Of a stretch of DNA of 64,000 bases, positions 16,552-26,555 are shown piece after piece; positions within the stretch are counted from its first letter, which is position 1, and every line of letters begins with the position of its first letter. The stretch is from positions 3,266,492-3,330,491 of the forward strand of contig WLWX01000001.1 of NCBI GenBank assembly GCA_012103375.1, given 5' to 3'. Position numbers and translations under genes: made by a program. This DNA is from Paracoccaceae bacterium. Its GTDB lineage: Bacteria > Pseudomonadota > Alphaproteobacteria > Rhodobacterales > Rhodobacteraceae. The notes beneath the pieces are model-generated. The model saw nothing but the letters and a program-made list of their open reading frames with translations, was not told where the DNA came from and ran no database searches.

Positions 16552-17925
16552 TCAGCAGTTTGGGACATTGACCGCCAATCCGCCGAGCGAGGTTTCCTTG
16601 TATTTCACGCTCATATCCTCGCCAGTCTGGCGCATGGTTTCGATGGCGGCATCCAGCGGTACCAGGTGGCTGCCGTCGCCGCGCAGGGCCAGGCTGGCGG
16701 CTGACACGGCCTTGATCGCGCCCAGACCGTTGCGTTCGATGCAAGGCACCTGAACCAGGCCTTTGACCGGGTCGCAGGTCATGCCCAGGTGGTGTTCCAG
16801 TGCGATTTCGGCGGCGTTTTCCACCTGTTCCGGGGTGCCGCCCATCACGGCACACAGGCCCGCGGCGGCCATGGCTGCGGCGCTGCCAACCTCGGCCTGG
16901 CAGCCGCATTCCGCGCCGCTGATCGAAGCATTGTGTTTCACCAGCCCGCCGATGGCGGCGGCGGTCAAAAGAAAATCGGGCACGCCAGAGGGGGCGGCGC
17001 CGGGGACGTGATCCAGCCAATACCGGATCGTCGCCGGAACCACGCCTGCCGCACCGTTGGTGGGGGCGGTGACAACCTGGCCCCCGGCGGCGTTTTCCTC
17101 GTTCACCGCCATGGCGTAGGTACTCATCCAGTCGTTGATGGTGTGGGGCGCGGTCAGGTTCATGCCACGTTCGGCCTGCAGCGTGTCGTGGATGGCTTTG
17201 GCGCGGCGGCGGACATTGAGCCCTCCGGGCAGAATGCCGCCGGATGTCAGGCCACGGTCGATACAGGCGTTCATCACCTGCCAGATCCGGTTGAGGCCGG
17301 CGTCAAGCTCGGCCGTGCTGATCCGGCTGAGTTCATTGGCACGTTTCAGCCCGGCGATGGATTTGCCGGTAGTGGCGCACATTTCCAGCATTTCGGCGGC
17401 GGACTTGAAGGGGTGCGGGACGGGCGGCCCATCATTGGTGTCTGCACCGGCCTCAAGCTCGGCAGCGGTCAGAACGAATCCGCCGCCGACGGAATAGTAG
17501 GTTTCTGACGTGATCACATCGCCCTGGGCGTCGGTTGCCGACAGGATCATGCCATTGGCGTGACCGGGCAGGGGTGTGTCGTAGTCGAAGGTCAGATGAT
17601 TGGCGGGGTCAAATTCGAGGGGCGGCAGGCCGTTCGGCGCGACCCGCTTGCTGGCTTTGATGGAGGCCAGCGTGACCTCGGCCAGATCAGCGTCGTAAGT
17701 GTCTGGCAGGAACCCGGCGAGGCCCAGGATCACGGCCCGGTCCGTGGCATGCCCGACCCCGGTGAAGGCGAGTGAGCCATGCAGGCTGGCCCGAAGGCCA
17801 GCGGGTGTGAACGGCAGGCCGCGAAGATGATCAAGGAACCGCGCCGCAGCGACCATCGGCCCCATGGTATGCGACGAGGAGGGGCCGACGCCGACCTTGA
17901 ACATATCGAATACGGAAAGGAACAT
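16552..17925 (-). CDS. sdaA: L-serine ammonia-lyase (iron-sulfur, one-chain type)
   Basis: A 457-aa oxygen-sensitive enzyme that converts L-serine to pyruvate and ammonia. The beta-domain start [21 protein letters not shown] is diagnostic. Cluster-binding cysteines lie in [20 protein letters not shown] near residue 343 and [18 protein letters not shown] near residue 385. The C-terminal NVPNC places a Cys at the end, as in bacterial SdaA, where it reaches into the active site. Length matches E. coli SdaA. The pre-insertion terminator repeat downstream is now 2.8 kb away because of the IS1595 insertion. Confidence 0.96.
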   Translation of the reverse strand: MFLSVFDMFKVGVGPSSSHTMGPMVAAARFLDHLRGLPFTPAGLRASLHGSLAFTGVGHATDRAVILGLAGFLPDTYDADLAEVTLASIKASKRVAPNGLPPLEFDPANHLTFDYDTPLPGHANGMILSATDAQGDVITSETYYSVGGGFVLTAAELEAGADTNDGPPVPHPFKSAAEMLEMCATTGKSIAGLKRANELSRISTAELDAGLNRIWQVMNACIDRGLTSGGILPGGLNVRRRAKAIHDTLQAERGMNLTAPHTINDWMSTYAMAVNEENAAGGQVVTAPTNGAAGVVPATIRYWLDHVPGAAPSGVPDFLLTAAAIGGLVKHNASISGAECGCQAEVGSAAAMAAAGLCAVMGGTPEQVENAAEIALEHHLGMTCDPVKGLVQVPCIERNGLGAIKAVSAASLALRGDGSHLVPLDAAIETMRQTGEDMSVKYKETSLGGLAVNVPNC

Positions 17926-18026
17926 TGGCGTTCACCCTTTTGCACTTAATCCGCAGACGACGGCGTGAGTGCCCGTAGCACGACTTCAAACTTTTCGTAA
18001 GCCACGCGACGCACATCTGCGCGCCT

Positions 18027-18803
18027 TCAGATGCGACGAAGTGCCGTCACGATATGGGTGATTGCGAAATAAAACCGCCCCTCTGCGGCGCGCGAAGATT
18101 GCTCAGCTGCCCAGGCTTTTGCCTCGGCCATGGGAAGAAGATCGTTTGCGATCGCGTAACGTTCCATCAGGGTTAGCATCATCCAGGCCAAACCGCCGGG
18201 GCGCATCTTATGATCAACGAATGTCACTGGCAGGATTCGCTCGACCTCGAATCCGGCAGCGCGACCAAGTCGCGGCAGGTCAGCGGGCAAGGCTTTGTGC
18301 ACCAGATGGTGATCCCAGGCGCGCATCATCCGGTTCATGCGCGCAGGTTCGTCGCTGGACCATGCGAATGTGTCGAAGTGCATGTCCGAAACGACCAGAC
18401 GCCCGCCGGGCCGAATGGCACGCGCTGATTCGCGTAAAGCGGCGGGCAAATCGTCGAGGTACTCGAACACCTGCACCGAAACTGCCTTGTCAATCGTTCC
18501 GTCATCAAACGGCAGATCCAAAGCGACGGCTTCGAACATCTCGATATTCGCGCGTCCTTCGGTCATGCGCTGTGCGGCGGCGCGCATCGGCGCGCTTGGA
18601 TCGACGCCGATTGCCCGACCCTTTGGGCCGACGGCGCGCGCGATGTCCAGCAACAGATGGCCCGGCCCACTGCCGATATCCAGGATCGTTTCGCCGGCGA
18701 CCGGGTCCAAGACATCGAAGCTGGCGCGTCGGCGGCGCGCGAAATCCGCACCCTGATACGCATCCTCAAGCAAAGCCGTCGTGTCGGCGTCGAATTCCAG
18801 CAT
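18027..18803 (-). CDS. class I SAM-dependent methyltransferase
   Basis: A 258-aa protein starting MLEFDADTTALLEDAYQGAD, with a GAGG ribosome site just upstream. Motif I, ILDIGSGPGHLLLDIA, is near residue 40; GVDPSAPM follows, then DLPFDDGTIDKAVSVQVFEYLDDLPAAL near residue 100 and a GGRLVVSDMHFDTFAW post-motif. The layout is that of UbiE/Arsenite-type methyltransferases (Methyltransf_11). The acceptor is unknown. It is divergent from rpiA, with about 130 nt between the starts. Confidence 0.85.
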   Translation of the reverse strand: MLEFDADTTALLEDAYQGADFARRRRASFDVLDPVAGETILDIGSGPGHLLLDIARAVGPKGRAIGVDPSAPMRAAAQRMTEGRANIEMFEAVALDLPFDDGTIDKAVSVQVFEYLDDLPAALRESARAIRPGGRLVVSDMHFDTFAWSSDEPARMNRMMRAWDHHLVHKALPADLPRLGRAAGFEVERILPVTFVDHKMRPGGLAWMMLTLMERYAIANDLLPMAEAKAWAAEQSSRAAEGRFYFAITHIVTALRRI

Positions 18804-18931
18804 TGTCCTCGTCCCCCTTTGTGATCCCTGTCCACTGCGATACGGGTCGTGCCCCTGTCGGGTCAATTGGCCCCTCGCACCCTTCGGCTGATCCTTTTAT
18901 AACGCCCCTGACACAGCAGGGGGACCACCGA

Positions 18932-19714
18932 ATGACTGGCGACCTTAATCCAATCGACACTGCCAAGTTCGTTGCGGCCAGCCGGGCCTGTGAATTTGTC
19001 GAAAACGGTATGCGCGTCGGGCTTGGCACCGGATCGACCGCTGCCTGGATGGTTCGCTGCCTGGGCGAGCGGGTCAAGCGCGAGGGGCTGAAAATATCCG
19101 GCGTGCCAACCTCGACCCGCACGGCGGAATTGGCGCGCCAGGTCGGGATCAACGTGATATCGCTGGACGATGCGAAGTGGTTGGATCTGACGATTGACGG
19201 CGCGGACGAGTTTGATCGGGAATTGAACCTGATCAAAGGCGGCGGCGGGGCGTTGTTGCAGGAAAAAATCGTGGCCACGGCCAGTGATCGGATGATCGTG
19301 ATCACCGATGTCAGCAAAGAAGTCGAAACGCTGGGGGCCTTCCCGCTGCCGGTAGAGGTGATTCCGTTCGGCTGGCAGACGACAAAGGCGCTGCTGGAAG
19401 AAACGCTGGTCAATATGGACGTGCTGGGGCGTGATTGCACGCAGCGGATGAATGGCGACGCGCCCTATGTAACGGATGAGGGCAATCACATCCTCGACCT
19501 GCATCTGAAACGTATTGGCAATCCGCGCCAGATGTCCCTGGTGCTGAACCAGATACCGGGGATCGTCGAAAACGGGCTGTTCATCGACATTTGCGATGTC
19601 GTCGTCGTGGGGCACGGCGATGGGCGGGTTGAAACCCGCGACATCAATGAGGGCACGCGCGAGGAAAGCCGCCTCGACGTGGCGGGCGCTCAGAACATCT
19701 TTGCGGATCTGTGA
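18932..19714 (+). CDS. rpiA: ribose-5-phosphate isomerase A
   Basis: A 260-aa enzyme interconverting ribose 5-phosphate and ribulose 5-phosphate in the pentose phosphate pathway. Signature segments are present: GLGTGSTAAWMV near residue 30, SGVPTSTRTAELA, the catalytic DLTIDGADEFD near residue 85, IKGGGGALLQEKI with the active-site Glu and Lys, and GNHILD near residue 187. AGGGGGA precedes the ATG. The frame is open far upstream, but those codons overlap the divergent methyltransferase and were excluded. Confidence 0.97.
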   Translation: MTGDLNPIDTAKFVAASRACEFVENGMRVGLGTGSTAAWMVRCLGERVKREGLKISGVPTSTRTAELARQVGINVISLDDAKWLDLTIDGADEFDRELNLIKGGGGALLQEKIVATASDRMIVITDVSKEVETLGAFPLPVEVIPFGWQTTKALLEETLVNMDVLGRDCTQRMNGDAPYVTDEGNHILDLHLKRIGNPRQMSLVLNQIPGIVENGLFIDICDVVVVGHGDGRVETRDINEGTREESRLDVAGAQNIFADL

Positions 19715-19811
19715 TTTTGACAGATTGGTGAACCCGCGTCCTGAATGCGCCCTTTGCCTTGGACGGCACTTGTGCAAAAAGGTTGCGGCCTGCCCAACTG
19801 GAGTTACCCGA

Positions 19812-21188
19812 ATGCCTGCGTTTGACTATGATCTGTTCGTAATTGGCGGCGGCTCGGGCGGCGTGCGTGCGGCGCGGATCGCCTCGGGGCAGCATGGTGC
19901 GAAGGTCGCGCTGGCCGAAGAATACCGCATGGGCGGCACCTGCGTGATCCGGGGCTGCGTTCCCAAGAAGCTGATGGTCTTCGCCTCGGGCTATGCGCGG
20001 ATGGGGGCGGATGCGCGCGAATATGGCTGGGATTTCGGGGATGCGACGTTTTCCTGGGATCGGTTTCGCCCCAAGCTGCTGGCCGAGCTGGATCGGCTTG
20101 AAGCGGCATATCGCAACACGCTGGCCAATGCCGGTGTCGAGGTGTTCGACACCCGCGCTACCGTGGCAGGACCGCATGAGGTCAAGCTGGCCGATGGCAC
20201 CGTCAAATCGGCCAAACACATTCTGGTCGCCACGGGTGGGTCGCCCTTTGTGCCCGACACCCTGGACGGGCACGAATTGGCCTGGGTTTCAAACGACATC
20301 TTCCTGATGGAGGCCTTGCCGAAATCGGTGCTGATTGTCGGCGGCGGCTATATCGCCTGCGAATTCGCCTGCATTCTAAATGGTCTGGGCGTTGAGGTGA
20401 CGCAATTCTATCGTGGCGCGCAGATCCTGCGCGGCTTTGACGAAGAATCGCGCGGCCATCTGGCCGAACTGATCCGCGACAGCGGGGTTGATCTGCACGT
20501 GGGCGCGGATGTTGTGCGGATGCGGCAGGGCGATAACGGGATCCAGGTCACGTCGACCACCGGGCACGATCAGACCTATGATCGGGTGATCTATGCCACC
20601 GGGCGCAATCCGAATACCAAGGGTCTGGGGCTGGAAGAGGTCGGCGTGACGCTTGGCCGTCGCGGCCAGATCGAGGTTGATGCCTATTCGCAAACCTCGG
20701 TTCCGTCGATCTTCGCCGTTGGTGACGTGACGGACCGCATCAATCTTACGCCGGTCGCGATCCGCGAAGGGCATGCTTTTGCCGACACGATGTTCGGCGG
20801 TCAGAAACGCAAGGCCGATCACGACCTGGTGGCGGCGGCAATCTTTACGCAGCCCGAATATGGCAGCGTCGGCATGACCGAAGAAGACGCCCGTGAGGCG
20901 CATAAGATCGAGGTTTATTGCACCTCTTTCCGCCCAATGCAGGAAGCCTTTGCAGGACGTGACGGCAAAGTGCTGCTAAAGCTGATCGTAGATAGTGAAA
21001 CACGCCGCGTGCTCGGCTGCCACATCATCGCGCCAAATGCGGGCGAGTTGATCCAGCTGGCCGGGATCGCAGTGAAGAATGTCCTGACGAAGGAAGACTT
21101 TGACCGTACCGTTGCGGTGCATCCGACCGTGTCCGAAGAACTGGTCACAATGGCGCATCCGGTGCGAACCTCCGAAGGAACGGCTTGA
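19812..21188 (+). CDS. gor: glutathione-disulfide reductase
   Basis: A 458-aa FAD-dependent disulfide reductase that keeps glutathione reduced with NADPH. An N-terminal FAD fold FVIGGGSGGVRAARIA precedes the redox-active GGTCVIRGCVPKKLM near residue 42. The NAD(P) fold SVLIVGGGYIACEFACIL is near residue 172, the second FAD segment IFAVGDVTDRINLTPVAIREG near residue 300, and the C-terminal active-site HPTVSEE near the end. It follows rpiA by about 100 nt and may share its transcript. Confidence 0.95.
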   Translation: MPAFDYDLFVIGGGSGGVRAARIASGQHGAKVALAEEYRMGGTCVIRGCVPKKLMVFASGYARMGADAREYGWDFGDATFSWDRFRPKLLAELDRLEAAYRNTLANAGVEVFDTRATVAGPHEVKLADGTVKSAKHILVATGGSPFVPDTLDGHELAWVSNDIFLMEALPKSVLIVGGGYIACEFACILNGLGVEVTQFYRGAQILRGFDEESRGHLAELIRDSGVDLHVGADVVRMRQGDNGIQVTSTTGHDQTYDRVIYATGRNPNTKGLGLEEVGVTLGRRGQIEVDAYSQTSVPSIFAVGDVTDRINLTPVAIREGHAFADTMFGGQKRKADHDLVAAAIFTQPEYGSVGMTEEDAREAHKIEVYCTSFRPMQEAFAGRDGKVLLKLIVDSETRRVLGCHIIAPNAGELIQLAGIAVKNVLTKEDFDRTVAVHPTVSEELVTMAHPVRTSEGTA

Positions 21189-21247
21189 TATTCGGGCGCG
21201 AAAGCGCATTTAGAACATGAAACGCAAACCAAAGGGATACAGTACCC

Positions 21248-22396
21248 ATGGCAGGTAACAACGGCGGACCCTGGGGGGGTGGCGGCCAGAACGGTGGCGG
21301 CGGCGACGATGACGACGGGCGTGGCGGCGGGCGACGCCCTGCAGGCGGCGCGCAAATCCCTGAAATCGACGAGATCGTCAAAAAAGGGCAGGAACAGCTG
21401 CGCGTCCTGATGGGCGGTCGCGGCGGTGGTGGCCGCAGCAATGGCACTGGCGGCGGTGGCGGCGGCGGTGGTCCGGCCATCGGACGCGGCACATTGGTGA
21501 TCGCCGGATTGGTGGCTGCCGGAATGTGGCTGTTCACCTCATTTTATTCTGTGAAACCGGAAGAGCAATCCGTTGAGCTGTTCCTTGGGGAATTCTCGTC
21601 CGTTGGTAATCCGGGCCTGAACTTTGCGCCCTGGCCAGTGGTCAAGGCCGAAGTCATTGCCGTAACCCGGGAACGATCTGAAGATATCGGGTTGGGCCGC
21701 AGCGGGTCATCGGGTGGTGACGGGCTGATGCTGACGACGGATGAAAACATCCTCGACATTGATTTCCAGGTGGTCTGGAATATCAACGATCCCGCCGCCT
21801 TCCTGTTCAACCTGTCGGACGGTCCGCAGACGGTGCGCGCCGTGTCGGAATCCGCCATGCGCGAGATTGTGGCCGGAAGTGAGCTTGCGCCGCTTCTGAA
21901 CCGGGATCGTGGTGCGACGGCCCAACGTGCCGAAGAACTGATTCAGGCGACACTCGACAGTTACGAGTCGGGTATCAACATCGTCCGGGTGAACCTCAAC
22001 AAAGCCGACCCGCCGCGCGAGGTGATTGACGCATTCCGCGATGTGCAGGCCGCAGAACAGGAACGTGACCGGCTGGAACGTCAGGCGGACGCCTATGCCA
22101 ACCGGGTCCTTGCCGGTGCACGCGGTGAAGCGGCGCAGGTTCTGGAAGAGGCTGAAGGTTACCGCGCCCGCGTGGTGAACGAAGCCGAAGGTGAGGCGAG
22201 CCGTTTCACGGCCGTCCTGGAAGAATACGTCAAAGCCCCAGAGGTGACGCGCAAGCGTCTGTATCTGGAAACCATTGAAGAGGTGCTGGGACGTGTCGAC
22301 AAGGTGATCCTCGACGAAGGGGCGGGCGGCGATCAGGGGGTTGTCCCTTACCTGCCGCTCAATGAATTGCGTCGCCAGACAGAGGGGTCGAACTGA
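21248..22396 (+). CDS. hflK: FtsH protease modulator HflK
   Basis: A 382-aa membrane protein that, with HflC, forms the cage around the FtsH protease. The first 80 residues are very Gly-rich (PWGGGGQNGGGG ... GGGGGGGGPAIGRG), typical of HflK. A single membrane helix (TLVIAGLVAAGMWLFTSFY) is at about residue 83, then the SPFH/band-7 domain with GLNFAPWPVVKAEV, followed by a charged coiled-coil. Its TGA overlaps the hflC ATG (TGATG). Confidence 0.95.
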   Translation: MAGNNGGPWGGGGQNGGGGDDDDGRGGGRRPAGGAQIPEIDEIVKKGQEQLRVLMGGRGGGGRSNGTGGGGGGGGPAIGRGTLVIAGLVAAGMWLFTSFYSVKPEEQSVELFLGEFSSVGNPGLNFAPWPVVKAEVIAVTRERSEDIGLGRSGSSGGDGLMLTTDENILDIDFQVVWNINDPAAFLFNLSDGPQTVRAVSESAMREIVAGSELAPLLNRDRGATAQRAEELIQATLDSYESGINIVRVNLNKADPPREVIDAFRDVQAAEQERDRLERQADAYANRVLAGARGEAAQVLEEAEGYRARVVNEAEGEASRFTAVLEEYVKAPEVTRKRLYLETIEEVLGRVDKVILDEGAGGDQGVVPYLPLNELRRQTEGSN

Positions 22397-23286
22397 TGAC
22401 CAGACTTACCGTACTCATCGCCGTCGTCTTCGTCGCAATAATCGCGCTGATGTCGTCGATTTTCATCGTGGACGAGCGTGAAAAGGCGCTGGTCCTGCAA
22501 TTTGGTCAGATCAAGCGGGTCAAGGAAGATCCGGGACTGGCATTCAAAATTCCGCTGATTCAGGAGGTCGTGCGCTATGACGACCGTATCCTGTCGCTGG
22601 ACACCGCCGCGATCGAGGTGACGCCTTCGGACGACCGCCGGTTGGTGGTTGATGCCTTCGCGCGCTATCGGATCGCGGACGCTGTGCAGTTTCGACAGGC
22701 GGTTGGCCCCGGTGGCATTCCGCTGGCCGAAGACCGCCTTGACCGAATTTTGATCAACGAGATTCGGGCGGTGCTGGGTTCGGAAGGTGTGACGTCGAAC
22801 ACCATCCTGTCGTCCGAGCGTGCCTCGCTGATGAATCGGATCCGCACTAGTGCAGACGCCGAAGCGGCCTCGCTTGGCCTGGACGTGGTGGATGTGCGGC
22901 TGAAGCAGACGAACCTGCCGGAACAGAACCTTGCAGCGACGTTTGAAAGAATGCGCGCTGAACGGGAACGCGAAGCCGCCGACGAACGCGCCCGAGGCGA
23001 AGAAGCCGCGCAACGGGTTCGGGCATTGGCGGACCGCACCGTGGTCGAGTTGGTCTCGGATGCGGGTCGAGAGGCCGAGATTGCCCGTGGTGAAGCTGAT
23101 GCGCGCCGAAATGCGGTCTTTGCCGAAGCCTTTGGCGCCGATCCGGAGTTCTTCGAGTTCTATCGTTCCCTCGCGGCCTATCAGGCTGCTTTGGGGGCGG
23201 ATAACTCGACGATGGTCATCTCGCCCAATGGGGAATTCTTCGAATACCTCAAATCCGACAATCCAACTGGGCGCGCATCCGAATAA
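22396..23286 (+). CDS. hflC: FtsH protease modulator HflC
   Basis: A 296-aa band-7/SPFH protein, partner of HflK. It has an N-terminal membrane helix (LTVLIAVVFVAIIALMSSIFIV), VDEREKALVLQFGQIKRV at residue 26, YDDRILSLDTAAIEV, and an Arg/Glu-rich coiled-coil (FERMRAEREREAADERARGEEAAQRVRALADR) before the conserved EFFEFYRSLAAYQAA end. Overlaps both neighbours by 1 nt. Confidence 0.95.
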   Translation: MTRLTVLIAVVFVAIIALMSSIFIVDEREKALVLQFGQIKRVKEDPGLAFKIPLIQEVVRYDDRILSLDTAAIEVTPSDDRRLVVDAFARYRIADAVQFRQAVGPGGIPLAEDRLDRILINEIRAVLGSEGVTSNTILSSERASLMNRIRTSADAEAASLGLDVVDVRLKQTNLPEQNLAATFERMRAEREREAADERARGEEAAQRVRALADRTVVELVSDAGREAEIARGEADARRNAVFAEAFGADPEFFEFYRSLAAYQAALGADNSTMVISPNGEFFEYLKSDNPTGRASE

Positions 23287-23480
23287 TGGCAACGCTGTTA
23301 CTGGGTGCCGGTCTGGTGCTTGCGTTCGAGGGGCTGGTGCTTGCACTGGCCCCGCGTCGTTTGGAGGAAGCGTTGCAGTTCCTGCTGTCGATCCCGCCGG
23401 AAACCCGGCGTATGCTGGGCCTGGCAGCACTGGCGGGCGGCGTGCTGCTGATCTGGCTGGCGCGGGGGATGGGGGCATAG
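23286..23480 (+). CDS. DUF2065 family small membrane protein
   Basis: A 64-aa protein with two membrane helices (residues about 2-21 and 42-60) and the family's PRRLEEALQFLLSIPPETRR linker. DUF2065 genes usually follow hflC, as here (TAATG overlap). In related bacteria a periplasmic DegP/HtrA protease gene often comes next; here an IS1182-type element follows instead. Confidence 0.85.
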   Translation: MATLLLGAGLVLAFEGLVLALAPRRLEEALQFLLSIPPETRRMLGLAALAGGVLLIWLARGMGA

Positions 23481-23520
23481 GTTTGGCCCGCCTCGGGCAT
23501 GGCTTGCGCGTTGTTGGTTT

Positions 23521-25065
23521 TGGCCGATTCTGTGGAAAAACAACGTGTTGCGGGCGCAGAAAGTAGCGATTTGAACATAGCGCGAGCGCCTTTCTGATCA
23601 GGCTTTGCGCGTTTGCTGCGGTGCAGGAAAGATCTTTGCCAGTTTGCGAAGGTTTTGGGCAGTGGCGGCGAGCAGGAATTCGTCATTTGCGCCGCATGGT
23701 CCACGTAATCGGAGCCGTCCCAGGCCGAGAATGCGCTTGAGGTGGGCAAAGAGCATTTCGACCTTCTTCCGGAGCTTCACCGAGATCTTGTATTGCGGCG
23801 TTTTGGCGATTGCGCGGGCGATGTCGCGAGCGTCCTCATGTTCCTCACGGGTGATCTTACGGGCGTCGGCATTCGGGCAGCACTTCGGCTTGGAAGGACA
23901 GGATTGGCAGGTGTGCTTCAGCGCTTGGTACTTGGCCACGCCCTTGCCGGTTGGGCCGCGATTGGGGTCGGAGTAGTTTCGGCGGAACTGCTTCAGAGCC
24001 TCGCCTTCCGGGCAGATGTATTGATTGTTCTCGGCATCCCATTCGAAGTCAGCTCGGGACCAGGTGCCATCGGTGCGCCCGGCTTTGTCGAAGACCGGGA
24101 TGTGCGGTGCGATCTTTTCACCCACCAGCCATCCGAGCATGGGTCCCGATCCGTAGGCGGTGTCGGCGATCAGCCGTTCGGGATGAAGATCGAAGCGCTC
24201 TTTGGCCCGCTTCAGCATCGTCTTGGTTGACCCCACCTCGGCTTGACGGATCGACCGTGTCGCTTCCACGTCGACGATGACACCATGATCGGTATCGATG
24301 AGATAGTTGTCGGAGTAGGCAAAAAATGCGGGACCCTTACGCGCCGCCGTCCACTGGCTGGCTGGGTCGGAATAGGACGTGAACTTTGGCTCGACCGGTG
24401 TCGCTGCTCCGAATGCGGCCTCATCCAGAGTGTCGAGATACTCGCGGACCGCGCGGGGTGCAGCGTCTGCATCGATCCGCGCAATGTCCCATTCTTCCTT
24501 TGGCGCAGAGTACTGCTTGTTGGCATCCGCCTCGATCAAGCTGGCATCGACGGCCAGGCGCTGACCGCTGACGAGACCTTCGGCGATGCATCGCGCGACC
24601 GTGGTCTCGAAGAGATGGCGCAGCAGCTCACTCTCGCGGAACCGACCATGCCGGTTCTTTGAAAAGGTCGAGTGATCCGGCACCCGATCGGCCAGGTCGA
24701 GCCGACAAAACCACCTGTACGCGAGGTTCAAGTGTACCTCTTCACAGAGCCGCCGCTCGGACCGGATGCCGAAGCAGTAACCGACGATCAGCATCCGGAT
24801 CAGCAGTTCAGGATCGATCGAAGGACGACCGGTGTGGCTGTAGAAATCGGCAAGATGGGCGCGGATGCTGCTCAGATCGACGAAACGATCAATCGATCGC
24901 AGCAGGTGATCTTGCGGGACATGGTCTTCCAGCGAGAACTCATAGAACAGCGCCGCCTGTGCTTCCTGCCTCGGTCCCATCATGGCTGATCCTCCCGCTT
25001 GTTGAGAGGATTGAATCAGCGCCATAGCCCTCGATCAAGCAGGAGTTTTTCAACAAAATTAGCCA
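23521..25065 (-). mobile_element. IS1182-family element
   Basis: The ends match as inverted repeats: TGGCCGATTCTGTGGAAAAAC at 23521-23541 and its partner (TGGCTAATTTTGTTGAAAAAC on the minus strand) at 25045-25065, 17 of 21 positions identical. The single transposase fills the interior. No convincing target duplication could be recognised, so the outer bases are approximate. Confidence 0.8.
23598..24983 (-). CDS. IS1182-family transposase
   Basis: A 461-aa transposase starting MMGPRQEAQAALFYEFSLEDHVP, with no visible break. The N-terminal transposase domain shows GRPSIDPELLIRMLIVGYCFGIRSERRLCEEV and DHSTFSKNRH. The DDE core has LAVDASLIEADANK, YLIDTDHGVIVDVEATR and LIADTAYGSG. A Cys cluster, HTCQSCPSKPKCCPN, is near residue 365, and the end reads VEMLFAHLKRILGLGRLRLRGPCGANDEFLLAATAQNLRKLA. 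An alternative start lies 42 nt upstream. Confidence 0.95.
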   Translation of the reverse strand: MMGPRQEAQAALFYEFSLEDHVPQDHLLRSIDRFVDLSSIRAHLADFYSHTGRPSIDPELLIRMLIVGYCFGIRSERRLCEEVHLNLAYRWFCRLDLADRVPDHSTFSKNRHGRFRESELLRHLFETTVARCIAEGLVSGQRLAVDASLIEADANKQYSAPKEEWDIARIDADAAPRAVREYLDTLDEAAFGAATPVEPKFTSYSDPASQWTAARKGPAFFAYSDNYLIDTDHGVIVDVEATRSIRQAEVGSTKTMLKRAKERFDLHPERLIADTAYGSGPMLGWLVGEKIAPHIPVFDKAGRTDGTWSRADFEWDAENNQYICPEGEALKQFRRNYSDPNRGPTGKGVAKYQALKHTCQSCPSKPKCCPNADARKITREEHEDARDIARAIAKTPQYKISVKLRKKVEMLFAHLKRILGLGRLRLRGPCGANDEFLLAATAQNLRKLAKIFPAPQQTRKA

Positions 25066-25168
25066 TTTTCATCGCCAACGACAACCTTGCCTCGCGCCTG
25101 CACCCGCTGACCTGTTGCACCCCCTGCGTCACACCTCCTATACCTAGCCCGGTAACCCGGAGGCGCAC

Positions 25169-26131
25169 ATGACCCATTATCTTGAGTTCGAACGAGACCT
25201 GGCCGAGATCGAAGGCAAAGCCGATGAACTGCGCGCTATGGCCGAAAAGTCCGAAGCCGTGAACGTGGAAAAAGAGGCCGCCGCGCTGGACAAGAAATCG
25301 GCGACGATGCTCAAAGACCTCTATAAGGATCTGACGCCCTGGCAGAAATGCCAGGTGGCGCGGCACCCGGACCGGCCCCATTGCAAAGACTATATCGCCC
25401 GGCTGTTCACCGATTACACACCGCTGGCAGGCGACCGGAACTTTGCCGATGACCACGCGGTGATGGGCGGCATTGCCCGGCTGGACGGGCGCGCGGTGAT
25501 GGTGATCGGGCATGAAAAGGGCAACGACACCAAATCGCGGATTGAACGCAATTTCGGCATGGCCCGCCCCGAAGGGTATCGCAAGGCAATCCGCCTGATG
25601 GATCTGGCGGGCCGTTTCGGCATGCCCATCGTCACGCTGATCGACACGCCCGGCGCTTATCCCGGCAAGGGGGCCGAAGAACGCGGCCAGTCCGAAGCGA
25701 TTGCACGCTCCACAATGAAATGCCTGGAGGTCGGCGTGCCGCTGGTCAGCGTAATCATCGGCGAAGGTGGTTCTGGCGGTGCGGTGGCCTTCGCGACGGC
25801 CAACCGGGTCGCGATGCTGGAACACTCGATCTATTCGGTAATCAGCCCCGAAGGGTGCGCCTCGATCCTGTGGAAAGACGCCGAGAAAATGCGCGAGGCT
25901 GCGGAAGCGCTGCGCCTGACCGCGCAGGATCTGAAATCGCTGGGCGTCATTGACCGGATCATCGCCGAGCCGGTCGGCGGCGCCCAACGCGGCCGGTATG
26001 AAGCGATCGACGGCGTCGGCAAAGCGATTGAGGCGATGATCGCGGAATTGTCGAAGAAAACGCCCGAGGCACTGATCAAGGATCGGCGTGAGAAGTACTT
26101 GAATATCGGGACGAAGGGGCTGGCGGCTTAG
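25169..26131 (+). CDS. accA: acetyl-CoA carboxylase carboxyltransferase subunit alpha
   Basis: A 320-aa subunit of the carboxyltransferase half of acetyl-CoA carboxylase, which makes malonyl-CoA for fatty-acid synthesis. It has the family opening ([19 protein letters not shown]), [11 protein letters not shown] near residue 75, [56 protein letters not shown] near residue 157, and the oxyanion-hole [21 protein letters not shown] stands before the ATG. The IS1182 element ends 104 nt upstream, so the native promoter may be displaced. Confidence 0.97.
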   Translation: MTHYLEFERDLAEIEGKADELRAMAEKSEAVNVEKEAAALDKKSATMLKDLYKDLTPWQKCQVARHPDRPHCKDYIARLFTDYTPLAGDRNFADDHAVMGGIARLDGRAVMVIGHEKGNDTKSRIERNFGMARPEGYRKAIRLMDLAGRFGMPIVTLIDTPGAYPGKGAEERGQSEAIARSTMKCLEVGVPLVSVIIGEGGSGGAVAFATANRVAMLEHSIYSVISPEGCASILWKDAEKMREAAEALRLTAQDLKSLGVIDRIIAEPVGGAQRGRYEAIDGVGKAIEAMIAELSKKTPEALIKDRREKYLNIGTKGLAA

Positions 26132-26199
26132 GGGGGCTCAATCCTCTGGTTGGTCGCTCGGAACCATTGGCGACATTCACTATCCCAGTAACCTGCACA

Positions 26200-26439
26200 T
26201 TATCGAATACTGGAATGCTCGAAGGAGCCAAGTTTATTTCTACCTGACGTATTCACCATCCGCAGGGGGACCCCGAGTAAGCCCGCCACAATCGTTTGGA
26301 TGCGTTTACGTCTCCGCTCTCTTGCCGACTTGATTGCCTCGCGTCTTGCTTGGAGAATGGCTGGGTGGCGACCTTCGACGTGTTTCAAAAGCGCGGTATC
26401 AATTGGTGGCATCATCAGCTTGATCCTTTCGTGATGCAC
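26200..26439 (-). CDS. possible small hypothetical protein
   Basis: An open frame of 79 codons (MHHERIKLMMPPIDTALLKH...) with a strongly basic middle (REAIKSARERRRKRIQTIVAGLLGV). It lies alone between accA and a regulator on the other strand. The sequence is not obviously repetitive or antisense to a known gene, but I recognise no family and see no strong ribosome site. It may be spurious. Confidence 0.3.
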   Translation of the reverse strand: MHHERIKLMMPPIDTALLKHVEGRHPAILQARREAIKSARERRRKRIQTIVAGLLGVPLRMVNTSGRNKLGSFEHSSIR

Positions 26440-26555
26440 CCATACTGACCGGCAAATAATTGGCTGTCTTTCAGACCATCCTTAGAAATCCCTGTGTTTC
26501 CCCTTAGAGTTTGCCCGCGCTTGCCGACCTATCGGTTTTCCGATCAACTGGGTCC

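Noticed and set aside
23517-25069. Target duplication flanking the IS1182 element
   Set aside because: The flanks share only a few T residues (GTTT and TTTT), which is not convincing.
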